Positions 18,326 to 25,740 of a stretch of DNA of 32,749 bases are shown here, piece by piece. This DNA comes from Actinomyces bouchesdurhonensis. Lineage in GTDB: Bacteria; Actinomycetota; Actinomycetes; Actinomycetales; Actinomycetaceae. The stretch lies in assembly GCF_900128465.1 (NCBI RefSeq), contig NZ_LT635868.1:149101-181849 (forward strand), given 5' to 3'. The notes below the pieces were generated by a model. The model saw only the letters and a program-made list of their open reading frames with translations. It was not told the origin of the DNA and ran no database searches. The position numbers and the translations under genes were made by a program. The number at the start of each line of letters is the position of its first letter. Position 1 is the first letter of the stretch.

Positions 18326-19831
18326 GTGGAACTCTTGAAGCGATACGTGGCGGCATCGTCGATGGGCGCTGTCGCACTCGTATGCGTCCTTATCGGGCTG
18401 CTTGGCGTGACCGTGCTACGGCCGCCGACGCAGCAGGTCTCGTCGGTGGACTCTGCGACAGACCTGATTATGACGCGTGACAACGTGTTGTCGATCGTCA
18501 AGGATGACGTTACGGTGACTGCGACATCGAAGTCGGGTGCCCCGGTGACGCTCGTCATCGGCACGTCGCAGGATGCGAAAGGCTGGATCGGGAACGCCGC
18601 CTACACCGAGGTCATCGGTGTGGAGGCGGACCGCAATAAGCTCAAAGCGGAATCACACGAGGCGAACGGTACCGGCATGGTGAACACGCAGCCGCCCGCT
18701 CAGAAGTCAGCCCAGTCGGGCGCGCAGGCGAACGTTCAGTCCGGTGCCCAGCCCATCGCAGATCCGACGTCGGCTCAGCTGACTGATGAGCTGGCCAAGT
18801 CGCCTATGTGGTTCAAGCAGGAAAGCGGCACGGGTAGCGTGGCTATCGATTTGGAGAACGTTCCCAGTGGTCGTTCCGCGGTGGCGGCCTCCGCTGGAGG
18901 CCCCGGCGACTTGACACTGACGCTGACATGGAAGATCGAGCAGACGAACATGCTCGCGATTATCGCTTTCCTCGCGGCCTGCGTCTTTGCTCTCATCGCC
19001 CTCGCGATGTTCCTGACCCGCTGGCAGCTGTTGCGTTTGCGTAAGATTCGTGCAGCTCGCATCGAGGAACGCCGCAAGGCCGACTCACTGGAGACCTCGT
19101 CGATCAACACCGCAGAGGTTGCCGAGCGCATGGCTGCCGCTCGCGATTCTTCTTCCACTTCGGCACCCGAACCCGTCACTCAGGAAGCCGCCGTTGACGA
19201 CGTCGGAGTGCAGGGAAGCGACGAGGAGCCGGTTGCGGAAAAAGCAGAGACAGACGATGAGGAAGCAGCTGCGCCCGCGTGGGGTGCAGCAGTTTTCGCA
19301 GCGACGTCCGGTGAAACGAACGAACCGAGTGCAGACGATACTGCCATTCGTGAGGCTCTCACACAAGAACCCGTACACCAGACGGTCATTCGTGAATCCA
19401 TCGTGGGCATCCCAGCACCGGACCATAGCGCCGCGTTGGCTCAGGACGAGTATGTTCCCGACCCGATGACCGACACTTTTGAACGCCGAGGACGCCACGG
19501 CCTCGACAATGGCCCCATCGATCAGGATCCGCCCGAGCGCGCTACAAGTGACACGGGTGTCATCGACTTGTCTGGCATTCGTGGCGGTCGTACCCTGCCG
19601 TCGCGCCGCGCCTTGCGTGAAGCGCGCAACAAGGGTGAGGAGGTCGTGGTTGTTGACGGGCAAGAGTTCAATACCGGCCTGATTCCGATCACTCGCCCAC
19701 GCAACGCAGCCGAGCAGACTCCCACGCCTACGGCACCCACCTCCGCCCCCGACGACGACGCATCAGCGACCGGCGGGTGGACCTCGATCATGTCCGGTTG
19801 GCTTAAGGACCGCCAGGGAGGAAAACAATGA
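18326..19831 (+). CDS. Two-TM protein with large ectodomain and acidic cytoplasmic tail
   Basis: The 501-aa protein is not recognised. TM1 is at about 12-31, an exported region at 32-205, TM2 at 209-231 (MLAIIAFLAACVFALIALAM), then a basic stop-transfer RLRKIRAARIEERRK and a tail of about 260 residues. The ectodomain includes a low-complexity Gln/Ser/Ala stretch with the near-repeat SAQSGAQANVQSGAQP. The tail is acidic and Ala/Pro-rich, probably disordered, except for an ordered-looking block near LPSRRALREARNK and VVVDGQEFNTGLIPITRPR. GTG 18326 is set by GAGGAG 5 nt upstream. The 4-bp overlap with the lipoprotein gene points to a joint envelope function. Confidence 0.85.
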   Translation: MELLKRYVAASSMGAVALVCVLIGLLGVTVLRPPTQQVSSVDSATDLIMTRDNVLSIVKDDVTVTATSKSGAPVTLVIGTSQDAKGWIGNAAYTEVIGVEADRNKLKAESHEANGTGMVNTQPPAQKSAQSGAQANVQSGAQPIADPTSAQLTDELAKSPMWFKQESGTGSVAIDLENVPSGRSAVAASAGGPGDLTLTLTWKIEQTNMLAIIAFLAACVFALIALAMFLTRWQLLRLRKIRAARIEERRKADSLETSSINTAEVAERMAAARDSSSTSAPEPVTQEAAVDDVGVQGSDEEPVAEKAETDDEEAAAPAWGAAVFAATSGETNEPSADDTAIREALTQEPVHQTVIRESIVGIPAPDHSAALAQDEYVPDPMTDTFERRGRHGLDNGPIDQDPPERATSDTGVIDLSGIRGGRTLPSRRALREARNKGEEVVVVDGQEFNTGLIPITRPRNAAEQTPTPTAPTSAPDDDASATGGWTSIMSGWLKDRQGGKQ

Positions 19832-20826
19832 AACGACGAACCCTTGCGGCCGCAACGGCCCTCGTGCTCATGACGTCCACGCTCGGCCTGAGCGCCTGCT
19901 CCAAAGAACTTGTTGCCCAATCCGGCTCCGACGCGCAGAGCACCGCTAACCTCGATCTTGAGCGCATCTCATCCGTCCTAGATGATGTCGGCAGCGCGAT
20001 GGCGAGCGCCGATGCATCGCAGAATGCTGCCGATCTGGGCGATAAAGTGACGAATGGGGCCCTGGAAACGAGGACCGCGCAGTACGCGTTGGCCACCGCC
20101 ACCGGGCAGGCTCCTCTGACCCTCGATTTCACACCAGCGTCCCTGGCGATCACGAACTCCGACTCGTGGCCGCGCGCGATCTTCAATATTTCCGCGTCCA
20201 CCAAAACAGCTCTGCCTGTTGTGCAGGTGTACGTACAGGATTCGGCCCGTTCGGACTACAAGCTGACGAACTTTGCGCGTCTGCTGGGTGGAACCCAGCT
20301 GACCCTTCCTCCCGTCGGAACCGGCTCCGCTTACGTGACCGGCGACTCCGAGGGGTTTACCGTCAGCCCCGACACTGCTCTCGCGCAGTACATCACGATG
20401 CTGAATTCCGGCACACAGGACACGAGTCAGTTCGTGGCCGATGAGTTTACGAAGCAGACCCTCCAGCAGGTCACCGATTTGAACTCGTCGGTCAGCGCTG
20501 CTGGCTCCGTGACGATGGCGGCGTCCGCGACTGATTATCCAATCTCCGGGCTGGTCCTGCAGGACGGCTCCGCGCTGGTGGCCGCGAACGTTGCGTACAC
20601 GCTCACCTACCAGCGCACGGTCGCGGGTTCCACAATGAACCTGGGAGGCGCGACCGCCTCGCTAAGTAAGGACGGCACGACAGTCGAAGGCACGGCAACG
20701 GTCGACTACATCGAGACCGTCATCATGCGAATCCCTTCCCAGAAGGCGGGCGGCAACGTTCAGATCGTTGGTGGAGATCGCGCCATCGTGAAGGTTGCGC
20801 TCGATTCCTCGTCGAGTCCGGGCTGA
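19828..20826 (+). CDS. Secreted lipoprotein of unknown function
   Basis: The 332-aa product has a typical lipoprotein signal: basic MKRR, a hydrophobic core, and lipobox LSAC with lipidated C24, followed by a Ser/Gln-rich linker. The mature part is beta-rich, with alternating hydrophobic and Thr/Ser-rich strands (ATGQAPLTLDF; VVQVYVQDSARSDYKL; AYTLTYQRTVAG). It has no catalytic motif I can name. ATG 19828 overlaps the stop of the preceding membrane gene (ATGA), with GGGAGGAAAAC upstream. The two products are therefore likely made together and may form a surface complex. A perfect hairpin follows 20 bp after the stop. Confidence 0.88.
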   Translation: MKRRTLAAATALVLMTSTLGLSACSKELVAQSGSDAQSTANLDLERISSVLDDVGSAMASADASQNAADLGDKVTNGALETRTAQYALATATGQAPLTLDFTPASLAITNSDSWPRAIFNISASTKTALPVVQVYVQDSARSDYKLTNFARLLGGTQLTLPPVGTGSAYVTGDSEGFTVSPDTALAQYITMLNSGTQDTSQFVADEFTKQTLQQVTDLNSSVSAAGSVTMAASATDYPISGLVLQDGSALVAANVAYTLTYQRTVAGSTMNLGGATASLSKDGTTVEGTATVDYIETVIMRIPSQKAGGNVQIVGGDRAIVKVALDSSSSPG

Positions 20827-20845
20827 TTTTCACCCGTAGCGCACA

Positions 20846-20879
20846 CGTCGTCCCCGCGCCCTGTGGCGCGGGGACGACG
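20846..20879 (+). terminator. Perfect 15-bp hairpin terminator
   Basis: CGTCGTCCCCGCGCC (20846-20860) pairs perfectly with GGCGCGGGGACGACG (20865-20879) around a CTGT loop. There is no T run; the sequence continues CATATTATCG. It ends the membrane/lipoprotein operon. TATTAT at 20882-20887 may serve as the -10 of the next gene. Confidence 0.8.
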
Positions 20880-20924
20880 CATATTATCGTTATGGACACT
20901 CAACGCGATCCGGAGAGGACACTC

Positions 20925-21830
20925 ATGAACACGCCAGACCCACGCAAAGCTGCCCCAGCTGCGCCCGTCGTTCCCGCCGACTCTTACGGTGCTTATGACC
21001 TCGCGGAACGCGCGAGCCTGCCTGCCAACGACGAGCAGACGCCCGCGACGGGGGAGGGACTCCACATCCCGCTCATTACATCCGCGGACGAGGCCGGTTT
21101 CCAGGACGTCATGTCAACGTCCCAGGCGGTGCCGGTCATCCTGGCTCTGTGGTCGTCTCGCTCACTTGAATCGAAGCCGACGCTGGCGATGCTTGAAGAG
21201 ATAACGCGTGAGCATGCGGGTGCCTTCCAGCTCGTCGAGGTGGACATCGACAAGGCTCCAGCGATCGCACAGGCCTTCCAGATTCAGGCAGTGCCCACGG
21301 TCGTTGCTCTTGTCGGAGGGCGACCTGTGCCCCTCTTCCAGGGCAGCGCAGGTAAAGATCAGGTTGCTCCCGTCATTTCCCAGATTCTTGAGGCTGGAGC
21401 CCAGATGGGCCTCACCGCTCGGATCGCCGTGGCCGCGCAAGACACCGTCGCTCCGATCCCTCCCGAGCACGAGGCACCGTTAGCAGCCGAGGAAGAGGGA
21501 CGCCTAGACGAAGCGATCACCCTGTGGGAGCGGGTCGTGGAACTCAATCCGCGCGACGAGGACGCGAAGTCTCATCTGTCTCGCGTGCGCTTCGCTGCAC
21601 GCGCCTACGGGGAGTCCGATGCGAGTGATCCGGCGGCCCGCGCCGATGCGCTCTTCGCCGCCGGCGATGCCACCGGAGCATTCGACGTACTGCTCGAACT
21701 CCTCGCAGGCACCACGAACGCCGAAGAACGAGACGCGCTGCGCGTGCGTCTCCTCGACCTTTTCCGCGTCGCCGGCTCATCCCCCGAGGTGTCCAAGGCG
21801 CGCACGCGCCTAGCGATGCTCCTTATGTGA
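20925..21830 (+). CDS. Thioredoxin-fold/TPR protein lacking redox cysteines (CnoX/YbbN-like)
   Basis: The 301-aa protein has a disordered Pro/Ala-rich N-terminus (1-45). A thioredoxin fold follows (about 50-155), then TPR-like helices (about 190-300, LDEAITLWERVVELNPRDEDA). The active-site WCxxC is replaced by WSSRS at 76-80, while the cis-Pro segment IQAVPTVVAL is kept. It is therefore not an oxidoreductase. E. coli CnoX (YbbN) has this architecture and acts as a holdase, so a chaperone role is likely. ATG 20925 is fixed by GGAGAGGA 5 nt upstream; ATG 20892 has no SD. A thioredoxin-like gene next to glgB is also found in M. tuberculosis. Confidence 0.92.
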   Translation: MNTPDPRKAAPAAPVVPADSYGAYDLAERASLPANDEQTPATGEGLHIPLITSADEAGFQDVMSTSQAVPVILALWSSRSLESKPTLAMLEEITREHAGAFQLVEVDIDKAPAIAQAFQIQAVPTVVALVGGRPVPLFQGSAGKDQVAPVISQILEAGAQMGLTARIAVAAQDTVAPIPPEHEAPLAAEEEGRLDEAITLWERVVELNPRDEDAKSHLSRVRFAARAYGESDASDPAARADALFAAGDATGAFDVLLELLAGTTNAEERDALRVRLLDLFRVAGSSPEVSKARTRLAMLLM

Positions 21831-21886
21831 CGGTGCACGAAGCGGCTCCTAGCCGTACTGCATTTCAGCTGCACCACAAGAGAACC

Positions 21887-21918
21887 GAGGCCGGAGTAGG
21901 AATCCCTACCCCGGTCTC
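21887..21918. terminator. Hairpin terminator A, near-copy of hairpin B
   Basis: GAGGCCGGAGTAGG pairs with CCTACCCCGGTCTC around an AATC loop (12 Watson-Crick pairs, one wobble, one mismatch). It lies 57 bp after the thioredoxin-like gene. A nearly identical hairpin with the same loop lies at 23334-23363 beyond glgB. Confidence 0.75.
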
Positions 21919-21967
21919 GTCATATCAGCTCATGCGGCAACGCCTCTCGGCATTCTAAAGAACGAGC

Positions 21968-21987
21968 TAGAGGACAAAACGTGTTGG
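21968..21987 (+). repeat. Left arm of a 20-bp inverted pair
   Basis: TAGAGGACAAAACGTGTTGG (starting at 21968) matches, on the opposite strand, the sequence at 22923-22942 (TAAAGGACAAGACGTGTTG) with two mismatches over 19 bases. The same ACAAAACGTG word occurs inside the 89-bp repeat unit. The pair could be ends of a lost mobile element or one inverted fragment of the repeat family. Confidence 0.6.
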
Positions 21988-22113
21988 TTGGGGCTCGGTC
22001 CCCTGGCATTGTTGCCGGAGGCATCGGTGGCGCTGGCGTGCTCGCGCCGCCGATGGGGGTTGGCCGTGACGTGCGCTTGCGTCGTCCGTCATTGTGCTTG
22101 CGTGCTTGCATCG

Positions 22114-22135
22114 CCGATGGGAGGCATCCCATCGG
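22114..22135. repeat. 9-bp perfect hairpin
   Basis: CCGATGGGA and TCCCATCGG pair around a GGCA loop. No T tract follows. It abuts the first 19-bp repeat. Confidence 0.6.
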
Positions 22136-22189
22136 AGGGTTCCACGTGATCGGGAGGATTGCACCCGTTAGGGAGGATTGCACGTGATC
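22133..22189 (+). repeat. 19-bp tandem repeat, three imperfect units
   Basis: Units at 22133-22151, 22152-22170 and 22171-22189 share GGAGGaTTgCAC-type sequence. The first and third end CACGTGATC, and the second and third begin GGGAGGATTGCAC. Confidence 0.75.
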
Positions 22190-22394
22190 CGTTGGGGTTG
22201 GATCTTCCCGATCGGGTGTTTCGCCTCATCGGCAACAAGCGTCGCCTGGGAGCTGGCCGCCCGTGCCCCGGCCCCGTTTCTGTCGGCGACGCCGTTCGGA
22301 CATTAGCGGCGCCTCGCCTTACACGCGCCCGTGCGGCAGGGTCCCGTCGGCGACTCCTTACCGGTGTTTATCGGCACCCCGCCGGGCAGTCCTG

Positions 22395-22436
22395 CACCAG
22401 TGAGGGAGCATAACACCAGTGAGGGAGCATGACACC
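22395..22436 (+). repeat. Second 19-bp tandem repeat, two units plus four bases
   Basis: CACCAGTGAGGGAGCATAA at 22395-22413 is followed directly by the same sequence with one substitution at 22414-22432, then CACC. The sequence differs from the repeat at 22133 but has the same 19-bp period. Confidence 0.85.
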
Positions 22437-22448
22437 GGGGGTAGTGGT

Positions 22449-22523
22449 GGGGGTTTTGCAGCATTAGGAGCCTCCCTTCGGCGTGTCGCCGGCGTGTCGC
22501 GCCTCTAATGGTGCAATTCCCCC
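22449..22523. repeat. Long imperfect inverted repeat (about 24-nt arms)
   Basis: The left arm (22449-22472) contains GGGGG, TTGCA and CATTAG. The right arm (22501-22523) carries their complements in reverse order (CTAATG, TGCAA, CCCCC). Nineteen pairs form, with four mismatches and one bulge. The 28-nt loop holds GGCGTGTCGC twice. Confidence 0.75.
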
Positions 22524-22703
22524 CGTTTGGTGGCGATGTCATCGGCTGGCAAGTCACGCACGGGTCCCCGTGTAGCGCACAACCCCACCTGGCACAGCGG
22601 CCTGGCACGGTGGATACCGCCGACGCAAACAACCTGCCCAAGCTCCACCGAGACAGATCAAGGGACCACGCACAGACTCACAATAAAACAAACAACTTCA
22701 ATG

Positions 22704-22942
22704 TTGATTTTCCCGCACTAACAAGCCGAAAAGCCACCACAAAACCAGCACGTTTTGTCTATCCTTCAAGTTGGCTACCACCACCTCCAACACCAACTTC
22801 CCCGCACTAACACGCCGAAAAGTTACCACAAAACCAACACACTTTGCCCATCCTCCATGTTGGCACCCGCCACCTCCAACACCGACTTTCCCACGCGACA
22901 AAGCCGAAAAGTCACCCCTCCAGCAACACGTCTTGTCCTTTA
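22704..22942. repeat. 89-bp tandem repeat, nearly three units
   Basis: The anchor GCCGAAAAG occurs at 22725, 22814 and 22903, exactly 89 bp apart. Flanking words also recur, such as TTCCCCGCACTAAC, CACAAAACCA and CCACCTCCAACACC. The third unit is cut off near 22942. Unit 1 contains a perfect 7-bp hairpin ACAAAAC/GTTTTGT (22739-22758) and the inverted pair AAGTTGG/CCAACTT. A period not divisible by three argues against coding. Confidence 0.85.
22923..22942 (-). repeat. Right arm of the 20-bp inverted pair
   Basis: Read on the minus strand this is TAAAGGACAAGACGTGTTGC, matching the left arm at 21968-21987 in inverted orientation. It is also the end of the third 89-bp unit. Confidence 0.6.
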
Positions 22943-22966
22943 ACCGTTAAAGAACGGGCATACTAC

Positions 22967-23095
22967 TTGAATACTGGAAACCGCGTCGACTGGTACCCCA
23001 GTCTGTGGGTATGCTTGAACATCTGGGATCCCACTCATGAGGATTATCAGGTTGCGCAACGTCTCACTTGGTTGGGCTATGGCTCGAGGGGGTGA
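22967..23095 (+). pseudogene. Possible gene remnant (42 codons)
   Basis: The open frame from TTG 22967 encodes protein-like sequence rich in Trp and Tyr (VDWYPSLWVCLNIWDP; YQVAQRLTWLGYG), unlike the repeats before it. There is no SD, and the frame upstream runs into the 89-bp repeat, so it looks like the 3' end of a gene whose start was replaced. It ends at TGA 23093-23095, just before the next small ORF. I do not recognise it. Confidence 0.3.
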
Positions 23096-23100
23096 AACCG

Positions 23101-23271
23101 GTGAAGTGGTTCATTATTGCGATCGTCTTCGTTGTGGTTGCCGTTTGGTACGGGTGGCATTCCACGCACAACGAACTGACGAAGAAGATCGATCGAGAGC
23201 CTGACCCGGAAGTCAGGAGCGAACTCATCAAACTACAGGGGCAAATAGACCGGGGGAGGGCTGGCTTCTGA
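23101..23271 (+). CDS. Small single-TM membrane protein, 56 aa
   Basis: The frame encodes one N-terminal TM helix (FIIAIVFVVVAVWYGW, about 4-19) and a charged helical tail (STHNELTKKIDREPDPEVRS). The start GTG 23101 has GAGGGG (23086-23091) 9 nt upstream. In-frame alternatives are GTG 23092, which overlaps the preceding stop as GTGA, and TTG 23068. The regular amphipathic tail and the SD make it more credible than other frames here. Function is unknown; a small envelope protein, holin-like peptide or toxin peptide are all conceivable. It converges on glgB. Confidence 0.5.
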   Translation: MKWFIIAIVFVVVAVWYGWHSTHNELTKKIDREPDPEVRSELIKLQGQIDRGRAGF

Positions 23272-23333
23272 CCGGTGCCCGCACACAACGCCGCGCCCCC
23301 AAACCTACACGTACAACGAATAGGCAACGAGAC

Positions 23334-23363
23334 AGGCCGGGGCAGGAATCCCTACCCCGGCCT
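23334..23363. terminator. Hairpin terminator B (glgB side), near-copy of hairpin A
   Basis: AGGCCGGGGCAGG pairs with CCTACCCCGGCCT around AATC, with 12 of 13 pairs. It lies 20 bp beyond the glgB stop on the minus strand. It can act in both directions and would also end transcription from the small plus-strand ORF. Confidence 0.8.
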
Positions 23364-23383
23364 CGTCGTATCACTCTATGGCG

Positions 23384-25579
23384 TCAGCGCACCTGCGAGG
23401 CGGGTACCAGCCAGAGGGCACCCAGCGGCGGCACGCGCAGCTGCGCGGAGACCGGGCGACCGTTCCACGGGGTGTCCTCGGCGATGATCGGGCCGACATT
23501 TACCACGCCGGAGCCACCGAACTCCTCGGCATCCGTATTGAGGATCTCGACCCACTCGCCGCCAAACGGCAGACCAACGCGGTAGCCTTCGTGCGGGTTG
23601 CCCGCGAAGTTGGACACGCAGACAACGACCTCGCGGTCACCATCCGTATTCGTCCCCTTACGCAGGTAGGAGATCAGGTTGTGATCGCCGTCGGAGGCGT
23701 CGATCCACTCGAAGCCCGTGTAGTCGTCGTCCCACATGGCGGGGCTGTCCGTGTAGATCGCGTTGAGACGCTCGACCAGCGCTGCGACACCGGCGTGGCC
23801 CTCCTGGTCCAGCAGCCACCAGTCAAGAGAGTAGGATTCATTCCACTCCTGCTCCTGACCGATCTCCTGGCCCATGAAGAGGAGCTGCTTACCCGGGTGA
23901 CTCCACTGGTACGCGTAGAGGGAACGCAGACCCGCCAGGCGCTGCCACTTGTCGCCGGGCATCTTCGAAATGAGCGATCCCTTACCATGCACGACCTCGT
24001 CGTGCGAGAGGGGTAGCACGTAGTTCTCGGAGAATGCGTACACCAGCGAGAAGGTGAGTTCTCCATGGTGCCAGCGGCGGTTGACCGGATCCTCGCTCAG
24101 GTAGCGCAGCGTGTCATTCATCCAGCCCATGTTCCACTTCATGCCGTAGCCGAGGCCGCCACCGGAGGTGGGGGCGGTCACTCCTGGCCATGCCGTGGAT
24201 TCCTCAGCGATCATGACGATGCCGGGGTGACGACGGTACGCGGTCGCGTTCGCTTCCTGGATGAAGTCGATGGCCTCCAGGTTCTCGCGTCCACCGTACT
24301 GGTTGGGACGCCACTGGCCGTCCTTGCGCGAGTAATCCAAGTACAGCATCGAAGCAACGGCATCGACGCGCAGGCCATCGACGTGGAAGTCCTCCAGCCA
24401 GTACAGGGCGTTGGCGACCAGGAAGTTACGCACTTCGCGACGACCAAAGTTAAAGACGTAAGTGCCCCAGTCAGGGTGCTCGCCGCGCAGGGGATCCGGA
24501 TCCTCGTACAGGGGTGTTCCGTCGAAACGCGCGAGCGCGAAATCATCCTTCGGGAAGTGGGCTGGGACCCAGTCCAGGATGACGCCGATACCGGCGCGGT
24601 GGAATGCGTCCACCAGGTAGCGGAAGTCATCCGGCGTACCGTAGCGCGAGGTCGGGGCGAAGTAGGAGGTCACCTGATAGCCCCAGGAGCCGCCGAAGGG
24701 GTGCTCAGCCAAAGGCATGAACTCCACGTGCGTGAAGCCCATCTGCTTGACGTAGGGGACAAGCTCGTCGGCTAGCTCGCGGTAGCCCAGGCCCTGACGC
24801 CACGAACCCGCGTGGACTTCGTAGATCGACATGGGACCCGTGTGCGGGTTGCGGTCCTTGCGCGTGGACATCCACTCGTCGTCGGTCCATTCATGGAAGT
24901 AGTCAGTGACGACCGAGGCGGTGGCCGGCGGAATCTCGGTGGCGCGGGCCAGCGGGTCGGCCTTCTGGAACCAGTTGCCGCCGGGGCCTTGGATTTCGAA
25001 CTTATAGCGTGCGCCGACGCCGACGCCGGGGACGAAGATCTCCCAGATGCCGGAGGAACCCAGTGAACGCATGGACGTGGCTCCACCGTCCCAGAAGTTG
25101 AATTCACCGACGACGCGCACTGCGCGCGCGTTGGGGGCCCACACGGCGAAAGCGGTGCCCGTGGTCTCGCCCATCTCATCCGTGTATGTCTTGACGTGGG
25201 CGCCGAGGACCTTCCAGAGGTTCTCGTGGCGGCCCTCGGAGATGAGGTATGTGTCCATCTCACCCAGGGTGGGCAGGAAGCGGTAGGGATCGTCGCGTAG
25301 GGTCGTGTCGTCGCCGTAGGTGACGGACACACGATAGGGCGGAATGTTCTCTCCAGGAACAGCCACTACCCAGACACCGCCGCGCTCGTGGGTGGCCGCG
25401 TAGGTGCCTGTCGGGGTGACGATCTCAACCGCGTCGGCTAGGCGTGCGACGGTGCGAATGGTGACACCTGTGTCGCTCAAGTGGGCGCCGAGCACAGAAT
25501 GCGGCGAGTAGTAGGAGCCTGAGGCAACGGCGTCGAGAATGTCGTCATTGACCGGGATCGGCGTTAGTTCGCAGCTCAT
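23384..25579 (-). CDS. glgB: 1,4-alpha-glucan branching enzyme
   Basis: The 731-aa GH13 enzyme cuts alpha-1,4 chains and rejoins them as alpha-1,6 branches. Two N-terminal beta-sandwich modules precede the (beta/alpha)8 barrel: an N1-type module at about 1-105 and CBM48 at about 110-225. The nucleophile is D406 in [11 protein letters not shown], the acid/base E459 in MIAEESTAW, and the third carboxylate lies in [13 protein letters not shown]. Start ATG 25579 has AAGGA about 6 nt upstream. It lies 161 bp downstream of glgE in the same direction, with a terminator between them, so it may have its own promoter. With GlgE it forms the GlgE-pathway polymerisation step. Confidence 0.97.
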   Translation of the reverse strand: MSCELTPIPVNDDILDAVASGSYYSPHSVLGAHLSDTGVTIRTVARLADAVEIVTPTGTYAATHERGGVWVVAVPGENIPPYRVSVTYGDDTTLRDDPYRFLPTLGEMDTYLISEGRHENLWKVLGAHVKTYTDEMGETTGTAFAVWAPNARAVRVVGEFNFWDGGATSMRSLGSSGIWEIFVPGVGVGARYKFEIQGPGGNWFQKADPLARATEIPPATASVVTDYFHEWTDDEWMSTRKDRNPHTGPMSIYEVHAGSWRQGLGYRELADELVPYVKQMGFTHVEFMPLAEHPFGGSWGYQVTSYFAPTSRYGTPDDFRYLVDAFHRAGIGVILDWVPAHFPKDDFALARFDGTPLYEDPDPLRGEHPDWGTYVFNFGRREVRNFLVANALYWLEDFHVDGLRVDAVASMLYLDYSRKDGQWRPNQYGGRENLEAIDFIQEANATAYRRHPGIVMIAEESTAWPGVTAPTSGGGLGYGMKWNMGWMNDTLRYLSEDPVNRRWHHGELTFSLVYAFSENYVLPLSHDEVVHGKGSLISKMPGDKWQRLAGLRSLYAYQWSHPGKQLLFMGQEIGQEQEWNESYSLDWWLLDQEGHAGVAALVERLNAIYTDSPAMWDDDYTGFEWIDASDGDHNLISYLRKGTNTDGDREVVVCVSNFAGNPHEGYRVGLPFGGEWVEILNTDAEEFGGSGVVNVGPIIAEDTPWNGRPVSAQLRVPPLGALWLVPASQVR

Positions 25580-25702
25580 GGATTGTCCTTACTCCAGATG
25601 GTGTGAACTGCTGAGTTCACTGTCGTGTTTGTAGTCTATCGTTTGACCGGCAAAATTGGGAGCCGGGTCTCATTGAGGGGGGGTTGATTGTGTGGGCTGG
25701 TC

Positions 25703-25730
25703 CCGCCCGGCGCTTCGAAGCGCCGGGCGG
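25703..25730 (-). terminator. 28-bp perfect palindrome terminator after glgE
   Basis: CCGCCCGGCGCTTC and GAAGCGCCGGGCGG form an uninterrupted 28-bp palindrome, 10 bp beyond the glgE stop. As RNA it gives a stem of about 12 bp with a TTCGAA-centred tip. There is no T tract. Confidence 0.8.
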
Positions 25731-25740
25731 AACTGTGTTG

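Larger units (their letters stand above)
21919..23066. other. Repeat-rich island with no convincing larger gene
   Basis: This stretch of more than 1.1 kb has short open frames on both strands, but none has a good SD, a recognisable domain or stable codon use. It contains the separately listed repeats and hairpins. The part from about 22650 to 22950 is distinctly AT-richer than the rest of the window. No transposase, integrase or toxin-antitoxin gene is visible. A small residual frame lies at 22967-23095. Confidence 0.7.

Noticed and set aside
22303-22641. 112-aa minus-strand frame in the repeat island
   Set aside because: It spans two different repeats and the long hairpin, has Cys/Arg-rich random composition and no SD.
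22698-22901. 67-aa minus-strand frame through the 89-bp repeats
   Set aside because: The period of 89 is not a multiple of three, so each unit is read in a different frame; this is not a protein repeat.
22704-22942. CRISPR array
   Set aside because: The units are directly adjacent, imperfect and 89 bp long, with no constant repeat alternating with unique spacers, and there are no cas genes.
21968-22942. Intact insertion sequence
   Set aside because: Inverted ends are present, but no transposase frame lies between them and no target-site duplication is visible.
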